From: ZC4RG30 sp046347045 | Lineage (GTDB): Bacteria; Pseudomonadota; Gammaproteobacteria; Steroidobacterales; Steroidobacteraceae | Length of the DNA stretch: 64,000 nt | Assembly: GCA_046347045.1 (NCBI GenBank) | Contig: JAXMGX010000008.1 | Coordinates: 167,284 to 231,283 of the forward strand | Reading direction: 5' to 3' | In this document: one piece after another, positions 8,554-16,440 of the stretch | How positions within the stretch are numbered: the first letter of the stretch is position 1 | Layout: each line of letters opens with the position of its first letter | Notes under the pieces: generated by a model | The model's database searches: none | What the model saw: the letters and a program-made list of their open reading frames with translations, nothing else | What the model was told of the DNA's origin: nothing | Position numbers and translations under genes: made by a program

Positions 8554-9597
8554 ATGGGGTTCTTCGAGGAATTCAACCTGTGGTTGAGCGCAACGCTGCA
8601 GACGTTCATCTCTAGCAACACGGCGCTGATCGCCAACATCCTGGAGCCTGCCGTCGTGGCGCTGGGCGTGTTGTACGTGATCCTGTGGGGTTACCTGCAG
8701 CTTGCCGGCAAGGTCGAGGAGCCGTTCCTGGAGGGGGTAAAGCGGCTGCTGACACTTGCGTTCATCCTCGGGATCTCGCTGCAGGGCTGGCTGTACAACG
8801 AGGTGATCGTGGACACGATGTTCCGGGCGCCGATACAGCTGGCGTCCGGAATCATCGGTGCGGCCGGTACGCCCGAGGCCGTGTCAGGCGATACGGTGGA
8901 CATCATCGATGAAATCCTCTTTGACGGCGATGACGCCGCCTCGCTGCTGCTGACCAAGGGCGAAGTATTCGGCGAGAACATCGTGTACTACTTCGCCGCG
9001 TTCGCGGTGTACCTCGCCGTGGGGATCACGGCGATCTACACCATGTTCCTGTTGGCGCTATCCAAGATCGCGCTGTCGGTGCTCATTGCGATGGGGCCGA
9101 TCTTCCTCGCCATGCTGTTCTTCGAGAGTACCAAGCGGTTCTTCGAGGCCTGGATGGCGCAACTGTCCAACTATGCGTTCCTGACGGTGCTCGCCGTGTT
9201 GGTGGCCTCCCTGATGCTGCAGATCATATCGACTGCGGCCGAGGCGGCAGTGGCGGCCGGTGACGGCATCGAGATCGCCCACGCGCTGAAGGTGTGCATC
9301 GCTTCGGCGCTGACATTTCTGATCATGATGCAGGTGCCGGCCATGGCACAGGGACTGGCCAGTGGCGTGGCGTTGTCGAGCTTTGGAGCGATCTCGAACA
9401 CGCTGCGTGCCGGGATGGGCATGGCCCGGGGGAGCGGGCGGCGCTTGAAGGACTTCTCGCGTGGCGCCTTCGTCGACAAGGACACCAGTCGCTGGGACAG
9501 CCTGTCGCGCAAGGTGGGGCAGCGGCTGATCGGCGCGCGCATGCCACGCGAGCTGCGCCCGCGACAGGGCACGTTGTCCGTAGTGAGGCGCACATGA
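8554..9597 (+). CDS. virB6: VirB6/TrbL polytopic membrane protein
   Basis: A 347-residue inner-membrane protein with about six hydrophobic segments: around residues 30-50, 62-80, 145-168, 170-190, 205-228 and 250-268. The pattern YNEVIVDTMFRAP followed by a periplasmic loop and the IALSVLIAMGPIFLAMLFFE segment is typical of VirB6/TrbL, which forms part of the translocation channel. AAGGAG 6 bp before the ATG is a strong ribosome site. The C-terminal cytoplasmic tail is basic. The stop overlaps the next start (ATGA, 9594). Confidence 0.88.
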   Translation: MGFFEEFNLWLSATLQTFISSNTALIANILEPAVVALGVLYVILWGYLQLAGKVEEPFLEGVKRLLTLAFILGISLQGWLYNEVIVDTMFRAPIQLASGIIGAAGTPEAVSGDTVDIIDEILFDGDDAASLLLTKGEVFGENIVYYFAAFAVYLAVGITAIYTMFLLALSKIALSVLIAMGPIFLAMLFFESTKRFFEAWMAQLSNYAFLTVLAVLVASLMLQIISTAAEAAVAAGDGIEIAHALKVCIASALTFLIMMQVPAMAQGLASGVALSSFGAISNTLRAGMGMARGSGRRLKDFSRGAFVDKDTSRWDSLSRKVGQRLIGARMPRELRPRQGTLSVVRRT

Positions 9598-9782
9598 ACC
9601 GAGTAGGCAGGATGCTGGCCTTGGGTGTGGGGCTGCTGGCGGGATGGCTGGTGGCAGGTTGCAGCCACCAGCCGCCCAAGGTCGAGTGCGATCGCAAGCT
9701 GGTGCCGATCAATGCGCTGGCGCGCGCGTCGAGCCCAGCGCCGGCGGTGCCTGTGGTGCCACCTGAGGAGGGGACGCCATGA
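9594..9782 (+). CDS. virB7: VirB7-like small lipoprotein
   Basis: A 62-residue protein: a basic start (MNRVGR), a hydrophobic core (LALGVGLLAGWLVAGC) with a lipobox cysteine at residue 23, then a short proline-rich tail. VirB7-type lipoproteins of this size anchor VirB9 at the outer membrane and occupy the same place in virB operons, between virB6 and virB8. Assignment is by size, lipobox and position rather than sequence identity. It overlaps both neighbours by ATGA junctions. Confidence 0.65.
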   Translation: MNRVGRMLALGVGLLAGWLVAGCSHQPPKVECDRKLVPINALARASSPAPAVPVVPPEEGTP

Positions 9783-10192
9783 GCAAGGATGCGATGCTGG
9801 AGGGCTACTTCCGGGAGGCGACCGCCTGGGATGCGGACCGGGTGGCGATGCAGGCGCGCAGCGCGCGGCTCGCCTGGATCATTGCGATCAGTGCCTGCGT
9901 GCTGACGGTGGTGGCGATCCTGGCGCTGATGCTGCTGATGCCGCTGAAGCGAGTGGAGCCGTTCGTGATCCGAGTGGACAACAGCACCGGCATCGTCGAT
10001 GTGGTGCCCGTGTTTGCCGGCCAGGCTGAGTTTCCTGAGGCGGTGACCCGGTATTTTCTGACGCATTACGTGACCACCTGCGAGCGGTTCAACTTCGCCA
10101 CGGCTGCGGATGGGCAAACGGACAGGGCAGGAGATTCAGGGGCAGGAAAGCCGTCCGGCCGGGCTGTCTGGCTGTGCAGAGTTTCCGGGTGA
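9779..10192 (+). pseudogene. virB8: VirB8-like T4SS protein, 3' truncated by IS91-type end
   Basis: The first ~109 residues are native VirB8: a cytoplasmic N terminus (YFREATAWDADRVAMQARS), one transmembrane helix (LAWIIAISACVLTVVAILALM) and the beginning of the periplasmic domain (VEPFVIRVDNSTGIVDVV, RYFLTHYVTTCERFNF). At base 10105 the sequence switches to the 187-bp repeat, and the frame adds 28 foreign residues (ADGQTDRAGDSGAG onwards) before stopping. Normal VirB8 is about 220-240 residues, so most of the periplasmic assembly domain is gone. No virB9, virB10, virB11 or virD4 follows, so the secretion system ends here. Confidence 0.88.
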
Positions 10193-10291
10193 CGGCCGTG
10201 GCCAGTGGCTGAGGCTCACATAAGATCGACTATGCGAACTCGGCCCAAGCACGCACCGAGCAGGCAAGGGCGTTTGAATTTCCTATCCGCA
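10105..10291 (+). mobile_element. IS91/ISCR-type right end (copy 1)
   Basis: This 187-bp segment matches 42203-42389 in the same orientation with one difference (A at 10204, G at 42302). Copy 2 lies immediately downstream of an IS91-family transposase remnant, so the segment is the 3' end of such an element. It terminates in GCGTTTGAATTTCCTATCCGC (10270-10290), resembling the rolling-circle replication origin (oriIS) of ISCR elements. It truncates virB8 on its left and adjoins a porin fragment on its right, so it marks a rearrangement junction. No transposase remains at this copy. Confidence 0.85.
10270..10290 (+). promoter_or_regulatory. oriIS-like motif, copy 1
   Basis: The segment reads GCGTTTGAATTTCCTATCC then GC. 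From memory, the ISCR oriIS consensus is close to GCGTTTGAACTTCCTATAC. The sequence to the right changes abruptly to chromosomal-type coding DNA, as expected at the origin end of a rolling-circle transposon. Confidence 0.7.
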
Positions 10292-10658
10292 GGTGCTCGA
10301 TGGGGATGGCGTGAAGGGATTCACAACGCCCCTGGCCACGCTGCATCGGTTCCAGGGCTGGGCCGACAAGTTCCTCGCCACGCCCGTCAACGGCATCGAG
10401 GACCTCTATCTGAATGCCGGCTACGCGAGCAAGGGCGTCGGCCCGCTCGAGACACTGGGCGTGACGGCGAGCTGGCATGAATTCGAGTCGCAGCGATTGT
10501 CCATCGACTACGGCAGCGAGCTGGACCTGCAGCTGCAGGGCAAGTTCCGCCGGCTCACCGGAACGCTGAAGTATGCGCACTACGATGCCCACGCCACGAC
10601 GCCCGCGGCCGTGCGGGACACCGACAAGCTCTGGGTCCAGCTCGAGTTCGTCTGGTAG
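10292..10658 (+). pseudogene. Outer-membrane porin (alginate-export-like), C-terminal fragment
   Basis: About 121 residues remain, beginning at the oriIS junction without a native start. The fragment VLDGDGVKGFTTPLATLHRFQGWADKFL followed by alternating hydrophobic strands and the terminal LWVQLEFVW resembles the C terminus of alginate-export/porin-type outer-membrane beta-barrels that often sit beside nitrate-assimilation genes. The last residues (aromatic W) fit a beta-barrel C terminus. It directly precedes nasT and was probably the first gene of the nas cluster before the IS91-type event removed its 5' part and promoter. A GTG at 10293 is only a chance start. Confidence 0.68.
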
Positions 10659-10682
10659 GCATGGACTGCAGTACTGCCGCGT

Positions 10683-11270
10683 ATGCCAGACAGCACACTT
10701 CGAGTTCTCATCGTGGACCAGAACCTGCTCCGTGCAGCCATCCTGGAGGATGGGCTGCGCGAGGCGGGTTACCGGGATCTCGTCGTCGTCCGCGACATGC
10801 AGAACCTGCTGCGGCGAATCGTCGATGAGGAGCCCGACGTGATCCTGATCGACCTGGAGAACCCGAACCGCGACGTCCTGGAGCAGATGTTCCAGGTATC
10901 GCGCGTGGTGAGGAAGCCCGTCGCGATGTTCGTGGACAAGTCAGACCGCGGCTCGATCGAGGCGGCCATCGATGCCGGCGTCGGTGCGTATGTGGTCGAT
11001 GGACTGCGCAAGGAGCGCGTGCAGGCCATCGTCGAGACGACGATCAGCCGGTTCAAGGCCTTCGACAAGCTGCGCACCGAGCTGCAGGAGACACGACAGC
11101 AGCTGGCCGACCGCAAGGTCGTGGATCGCGCCAAGGGCATCATCATGAGGCAGCGCAGCGTGAGCGAGGAAGAGGCCTACGAACTGCTGCGCAGGACGGC
11201 GATGGATGCCAACCTGCGCATCGCGCAGGTGGCGCAGAGCGTCATCACGGCCGCGGAGCTGCTGAAATGA
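10683..11270 (+). CDS. nasT: NasT-like ANTAR-domain response regulator / antiterminator
   Basis: A 195-residue protein with an N-terminal receiver-like domain (LRVLIVDQNLL, DVILIDLENPNRD, SRVVRKPVAMFVDK) and a C-terminal ANTAR RNA-binding domain (LQETRQQLADRKVVDRAKGIIMRQRSVSEEEAYELLRRTAMD is the region; key residues are the RAKG and the conserved AY/A pattern). In the NasS-NasT system, nitrate releases NasT from NasS, and NasT then prevents transcription termination in the leader RNA of nas genes. The stop overlaps the nasS start (ATGA at 11267), matching that partnership. No NasT target hairpins can be recognised upstream, because that DNA is the IS junction and the porin fragment. Confidence 0.88.
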   Translation: MPDSTLRVLIVDQNLLRAAILEDGLREAGYRDLVVVRDMQNLLRRIVDEEPDVILIDLENPNRDVLEQMFQVSRVVRKPVAMFVDKSDRGSIEAAIDAGVGAYVVDGLRKERVQAIVETTISRFKAFDKLRTELQETRQQLADRKVVDRAKGIIMRQRSVSEEEAYELLRRTAMDANLRIAQVAQSVITAAELLK

Positions 11271-12340
11271 ACGCCGCCAGCCGCACCGAACTCACGGTCG
11301 GGTTCATGCCGCTGCTGGACTGCGCGCTGCTCGTCGTGGCGCACGAAGCCGGACTGGCCCGCCAGCAGGGATTGTCGCTGCGACTGGTTCGCGAGACCTC
11401 CTGGGCCAATATCCGCGATCGGCTGGCAGTGGGGCACTTCGATGCCGCCCACATGCTGGGCCCCATGGTCATCGCGCAGAACCTGGGCATTGGCCTGCTC
11501 GACACACCGCTCGTGGCACCGGTGGCGCTGGGTACCGGAGGCAACGCCATCACCGTGTCCCGTCCGCTCTGGAGTGCGATGCGCGCTGCCGGCGCAGCGA
11601 TCGGTGCCGAGCCGGCGCAGCAGGCGCGGGCCTTGTCCGACGTCGTCGCCCGCCGTCGCGCCGCCGGGCAACCGGTGCTGACCCTGGCAATGGTCTACCC
11701 GTTCTCCTGTCACAACTACCAGCTGCGCGACTGGCTGGGGCGGGTGGCGTCGACCCGGACCGTGACGTGCGCCTGGTCGTGCTGCCACCCCTGCTCGTGG
11801 ATGCGTTGCGCAGCGGCCGTGGATGGATTCTGCGTGGGCGAACCGTGGAACAGCCTCGCGGTGGAAGCCGGGATCGGCGTGATGCCGGTGGTGTGCAGCG
11901 ACCTGTGGCCCCGGCAACCGGAGAAGGTGCTGGGCCTGCGTGCGCAACTCGCCGAGGAGAACGCCGAAGCCGTCGGAGCGCTGGTGCGATCCATCCACGC
12001 GGCGTCGCTGTGGGCCTCCGATCCGGCCAATCACGCGGACCTGGCCAGCCTGCTCAGCCAACCCCGCTATGTCGGCGCACCGGCCCGCCTGCTGCACTCG
12101 GCGCTGGCAGGCGATCTGCGGGTCGATGCGCAGGAGCCGCCGATCCGGCGCCCCGAGTTCGCATCCTTCGGGCCCGACGACATCAACCCCAGGGAAAGCC
12201 ACGCCGAGATGCTGATCACCCACATGCAGCGCTGCGGCCAGTTGCCAGCAGGCCGCGCCGCGGCGGACGGGTTTCATTCGGGATATCGCGCCGATCTGTT
12301 CCAGGGCGCCCTGGCATCCATCGCGGGGAGGTCGAAGTGA
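11267..12340 (+). CDS. nasS: NasS-like nitrate/nitrite sensor (NrtA/CmpA family, cytoplasmic)
   Basis: A 357-residue protein of the NrtA/CmpA periplasmic-binding fold (LTVGFMPLLDCALLVVAHEAG, FDAAHMLGPMVIAQNLGIG, VDGFCVGEPWNSLAVEAGIGV). It starts directly with the binding domain: there is no signal peptide, Tat motif or lipobox, which separates NasS sensors from transport components. NasS sequesters NasT when nitrate is absent. It sits between nasT and nirB with overlapping junctions on both sides (GTGA at 12337). No permease or ATPase of an Nrt transporter is present, further supporting a sensor role. Confidence 0.85.
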   Translation: MNAASRTELTVGFMPLLDCALLVVAHEAGLARQQGLSLRLVRETSWANIRDRLAVGHFDAAHMLGPMVIAQNLGIGLLDTPLVAPVALGTGGNAITVSRPLWSAMRAAGAAIGAEPAQQARALSDVVARRRAAGQPVLTLAMVYPFSCHNYQLRDWLGRVASTRTVTCAWSCCHPCSWMRCAAAVDGFCVGEPWNSLAVEAGIGVMPVVCSDLWPRQPEKVLGLRAQLAEENAEAVGALVRSIHAASLWASDPANHADLASLLSQPRYVGAPARLLHSALAGDLRVDAQEPPIRRPEFASFGPDDINPRESHAEMLITHMQRCGQLPAGRAAADGFHSGYRADLFQGALASIAGRSK

Positions 12341-14874
12341 TTCCACGCAGGAAATTGTTGGTGATCGGCAATGGCATGGTCGGTCAACGACTGCTCGAGA
12401 AGCTGTCCGCATTGCCGCGCAATCATGACGTCACCGTCCTATGCGAAGAGCCGCGGCCCGCCTACGACCGTGTGGGCCTGACCAGCTTCTTCTCGGGCCG
12501 CAGTGCGGCGGACCTGTCGCTGGTGGAAGAGGACTTCTTCGAGCGCAGCGGGATCGTGCTTCACCTTTCCGAGCGGGCGGAAGCCATCGATCGCGAGACC
12601 CGCCGCGTGAGAACCAGCGCGGGCCGGGTGCTGGAGTACGACAGCCTGGTCCTGGCCACAGGTTCTTATCCCTTCGTTCCGCCGATCCCCGGGCGGGAGC
12701 GGAGCAACTGCTTCGTCTATCGGACTATCGAGGACCTCATCGCCATCCAGGAGGCCGGGCGCCAGGCGCGCGTGGGCGCCGTGATCGGCGGTGGACTGCT
12801 CGGTCTCGAGGCCGCCAAGGCGCTGGCGGACCTGGGCCTGGAGACCCATGTCGTGGAATTCGCGCCGCGGCTCATGGCCGTGCAGGTCGATGACGGCGGC
12901 GGCCGCGTGCTGCGGCGGCATATCGAGGGATTGGGCGTGCGCGTCCATTGCGGCAAGTCCACCACATCCATCGAAGCGGGCGCCGAGCACCACAACGTGC
13001 TGCACTTCGCCGACGGCGAGAAGCTGGAAGCCGACATCGTGGTGTTCTCGGCCGGCATCAGGCCGCAAGATGCCCTGGCGCGCAGTGCCGGGCTTGACGT
13101 GGGGCCGCGCGGCGGGATCGTCATTGACGACTCATGCCGCACCAGCGACCCCTGCATCTACGCCATCGGCGAGTGCGCCGCATGGCAGGGCAAGCTCTAC
13201 GGCCTCGTCGCACCCGGCTACCAGATGGCTGATGTCGTTGCCGATGTGCTGGCAGGCACCGGCGAGCGCAGGTTCGCCGGTGCCGACATGAGCACCAAGC
13301 TGAAGCTGATGGGCGTGGATGTGGCGTCGCTGGGGGATGCACACGCCGCGACGCCCGATGCCCAGTGCTGCACGCTGGTAGATGAGCGCGCCGGCATCTA
13401 CAAGAAGCTCGTGCTCAGCCAGGATGGGTCGCGCCTGCTCGGTGGCATCCTCGTGGGAGATGCCGCGGACTACGGCAACTGGCTGCAGCTGATGCTCAAC
13501 GCAATGCCGCTGCCGTCGCGGCCGGAAGCGCTGCTGGTGCCTGCCGCCGAGGGCGGCGAGGCAGGCGGGCCCGGCGTGGCGGCTTTGCCGGCAAGCGCCC
13601 AGATCTGCTCGTGCAACAACGTCAGCAAGGGTGACCTCTGCGCCGCGGTCGAGGCCGGCGTCGTGACGCTGGGCGGCATGAAGAAGGCCACGAAAGCCGC
13701 CAGTTCCTGCGGCGGCTGCGCGCAGCTGGTGCAGCAGGTCATCAAGGCGGAGTTGCAGCGCCGCGGCGTGGCCGTCAACAACCATCTGTGCGAACACTTC
13801 CCCTATTCGCGCCAGGAGCTGTTCCACCTGGTGAAGGTGGGCCAGATCCGCGAGTTCGGTGAGCTGATCGCGCGGCACGGCAAGGGCCTGGGCTGCGATG
13901 TCTGCAAGCCCACCGTGGCATCCATCCTCGCATCGCAGTGGAACGAGTTCGTGCTCAAGCCGGGCAAGGCCGTGCTGCAGGACACGAACGACCGCTTCCT
14001 GGCAAACCTGCAGAAGGATGGCACGTATTCGGTGGTGCCGCGGGTGCCGGGTGGGGAGATCACGCCCGACAGGCTGCTGGTCATCGCGCAGGTGGCCAAG
14101 AAATACGACCTCTACACCAAGATCACCGGCGGCCAGCGCATCGACCTGTTCGGCGCGCAGCTGAACCAGCTGCCGGAGATCTGGCGCGAGCTGATCGCCG
14201 CCGGCTTCGAATCCGGGCACGCCTACGGGAAATCGCTGCGCACGGTGAAGTCCTGCGTGGGTTCCACGTGGTGCCGCTATGGCGTGCAGGACAGCGTGGG
14301 CTTCGCGATCGAACTGGAGAACCGCTACAAGGGACTGAGGTCGCCGCACAAGATCAAGTTCGCCGTGTCGGGTTGCACGCGCGAATGCGCCGAGGCGCAG
14401 AGCAAGGACGTGGGCGTGATCGCCACGGAGAAGGGCTGGAACCTCTATGTCTGCGGCAATGGCGGCATGAAGCCGCGCCATGCCGACCTGTTGGCCAGCG
14501 ACCTGGACAGCGCCACGCTGATCCGGTACGTCGACCGGTTCCTCATGTTCTACGTGCGCACTGCCGATCGGCTGCAGCGCACGGCGGGCTGGCTCGAGAA
14601 CCTGGAAGGTGGCCTGGACTACCTGCGCGCGGTCGTGTGCGACGACCGGCTCGGCATCGCCGCCGAGCTCGAGGCCGCCATGCAGAACGTGATCGGCACC
14701 TATGAGTGCGAGTGGAAGAAGGCCGTGGAAGACCCCGCCACGCTTCGCCGGTTCCGGCACTTCGTCAACAGCGACGCACTCGACCCAAACGTCGTGGTGG
14801 TCAAGGAGCGGGGGCAGCGCAGGCCGGCCACCGCGCAGGAGAAGGCCTTGCAGTCGGAGGCGGCGGGCGCGTGA
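12337..14874 (+). CDS. nirB: Assimilatory nitrite reductase, large subunit
   Basis: An 845-residue cytoplasmic flavo-sirohaem enzyme that reduces nitrite to ammonium with NAD(P)H. In order: an FAD/NAD(P) oxidoreductase domain (LLVIGNGMVG at the N terminus, GAVIGGGLLGLEAAKAL), a BFD-like [2Fe-2S] domain (CSCNN from C424; CGGC from C458) with a second similar half-repeat at ~485-525 (CDVC), then the sirohaem/[4Fe-4S] domains with C640, C646, C680 and C684 (CVGSTWC and CTREC). All expected ligands are present. The GTG start at 12337 overlaps the nasS stop, and the long upstream open frame only shadows nasS. The stop overlaps the next gene (GTGA). Confidence 0.95.
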   Translation: MIPRRKLLVIGNGMVGQRLLEKLSALPRNHDVTVLCEEPRPAYDRVGLTSFFSGRSAADLSLVEEDFFERSGIVLHLSERAEAIDRETRRVRTSAGRVLEYDSLVLATGSYPFVPPIPGRERSNCFVYRTIEDLIAIQEAGRQARVGAVIGGGLLGLEAAKALADLGLETHVVEFAPRLMAVQVDDGGGRVLRRHIEGLGVRVHCGKSTTSIEAGAEHHNVLHFADGEKLEADIVVFSAGIRPQDALARSAGLDVGPRGGIVIDDSCRTSDPCIYAIGECAAWQGKLYGLVAPGYQMADVVADVLAGTGERRFAGADMSTKLKLMGVDVASLGDAHAATPDAQCCTLVDERAGIYKKLVLSQDGSRLLGGILVGDAADYGNWLQLMLNAMPLPSRPEALLVPAAEGGEAGGPGVAALPASAQICSCNNVSKGDLCAAVEAGVVTLGGMKKATKAASSCGGCAQLVQQVIKAELQRRGVAVNNHLCEHFPYSRQELFHLVKVGQIREFGELIARHGKGLGCDVCKPTVASILASQWNEFVLKPGKAVLQDTNDRFLANLQKDGTYSVVPRVPGGEITPDRLLVIAQVAKKYDLYTKITGGQRIDLFGAQLNQLPEIWRELIAAGFESGHAYGKSLRTVKSCVGSTWCRYGVQDSVGFAIELENRYKGLRSPHKIKFAVSGCTRECAEAQSKDVGVIATEKGWNLYVCGNGGMKPRHADLLASDLDSATLIRYVDRFLMFYVRTADRLQRTAGWLENLEGGLDYLRAVVCDDRLGIAAELEAAMQNVIGTYECEWKKAVEDPATLRRFRHFVNSDALDPNVVVVKERGQRRPATAQEKALQSEAAGA

Positions 14875-16440
14875 ACGCAGGCAAGCGGCATTTCGTCTGT
14901 GATCTGGAGGACATCTTCGACGGGGGAGGCGTCTGCGCCCTGGTGGACGGCGGGCAGGTGGCGCTGCTGCGAGTGGGCGATGAGGTCTTCGCCCTCGAGA
15001 ACAGGGATCCCTTCAGCGGTGCTGGCGTCATCTCCCGCGGCCTGACCGGCGACCTGCAGGGGCAGCTGGTCGTGGCGTCCCCGGTCTACAAGCAGCACTT
15101 CAACCTGCGCACCGGCCGTTGCATCGAGGATGATTCGGTCGTGCTGAGGACGTGGCCGTGCGGCGTGCTGGACGGACGCGTCTGGGTGGAATTCACGCGG
15201 CAGGTCGAGCCGGCCCACAGGGGCCGCCGCAGGCTGGTGGTGGTGGGCAATGGCATGGCGGCCATGCGCGCCATCGAGGAGTTGCTGCGACTGGCCCCCG
15301 ATGCCTACGACATCACCGTATTCGGCGCCGAACCGCGTGGCAACTACAACCGCGTGCTGTTGTCGCCGCTCCTTGCCGGCGAGACCGATCGGGATCAGAT
15401 CATGATCCATCCGCTGGAGTGGTATCGCGAAAGGGCCATCGCGCTGCATGCCGGGGATCCGGTCGTGTCCATCGATCGACGCCAGAAGCGCGTGATCTCC
15501 GCAGCCGGCGTCGTCTCCGGTTATGACCGGCTGCTGCTGGCCACCGGCTCGGACCCGGTGAGACTGAAGGTGAAGGGGCACGATCTCGACGGCGTGTTCA
15601 ACTTCCGCAGCCTCGACGATGTCGAAGGCATGTTGCGCCAGGTCGGCGAGGTGAGGGATGCCGTGGTGATCGGCGGGGGGCTGCTGGGACTGGAGGCAGC
15701 CAATGGCCTTGCCCGGCGGGGCCTGACGGTCACCGTGGTCCACATTCGCGGGCGGGTGATGGACCGTCAGCTCGATGATGAAGCAGCCGCCTTCCTGCGT
15801 CGTTCCATGGAGGCGCGCGGCATCCGCTTCCGCCTGTCCGCGAGGACCGAGGCATTCGAAGGTGACTCGCGCGTGAGGCGCGTGCGCCTGGAGGACGGCG
15901 GCACGATCGAGGCCGGCATGGTCGTGGTGGCCACGGGCATCACGCCCCGCATCGCACTGGCTCGCGACTGCGGGCTGGCCTGTGATCGCGGCATCCTCGT
16001 GGACGATACGCTGCAGACCTTCGATCCGGCGATCTATGCGGTGGGCGAGTGCGTACAGCATCGCGGCACGACCTACGGACTGGTCGCGCCGCTGTGGGAG
16101 CAGGCGCGAGTCTGCGCGGCGCATCTCGCCGAGCTGGGGGGCACGCGGTACCGCGGCTCGCCGCCTTCCTCACAGCTCAAGGTCAGCGGCATCGAGGTGT
16201 TCTCCGCCGGAGATCCATCCCATGCCGTGAATGCCGAGTGCATCCGCTATGCGGACCCCGCGGCAGGCATCTACAAGCGACTCTGGGTCCGCGACAACCG
16301 CCTGCAGGCCGCGGTGCTCTACGGCGACACCCGTCATGCGACCCAGGTACGCGGAACTGATCGCGCAGCAGCGGGACATCTCCGCCTGCCGCGAGCAGCT
16401 CCTGTGGGGGCGGGAAGCCGCACCGGGCAGCGTCGCGTGA
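14871..16440 (+). CDS. NirD-like Rieske domain fused to FAD/NAD(P) oxidoreductase (frameshifted near 3' end)
   Basis: The first ~105 residues are a NirD nitrite-reductase small subunit (VYKQHFNLRTGRCIEDD, LRTWPCGVLDGRVWV; like other NirD, it lacks the Rieske cluster ligands). They are fused to an FAD oxidoreductase resembling the N-terminal half of NirB or NasC (LVVVGNGMAAMRAIEELL, VVIGGGLLGLEAANGLARRG). One polypeptide could thus serve NirB and feed electrons to NasA. Near base 16344 the expected ATWYAELIAQQRD reads through one extra base. The native ending (AELIAQQRDISACREQLLWG) continues in the +1 frame to TGA 16440, which overlaps the nasA GTG. Read literally, the frame instead runs into nasA. 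The indel is either a sequencing error or a recent lesion. Confidence 0.8.
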
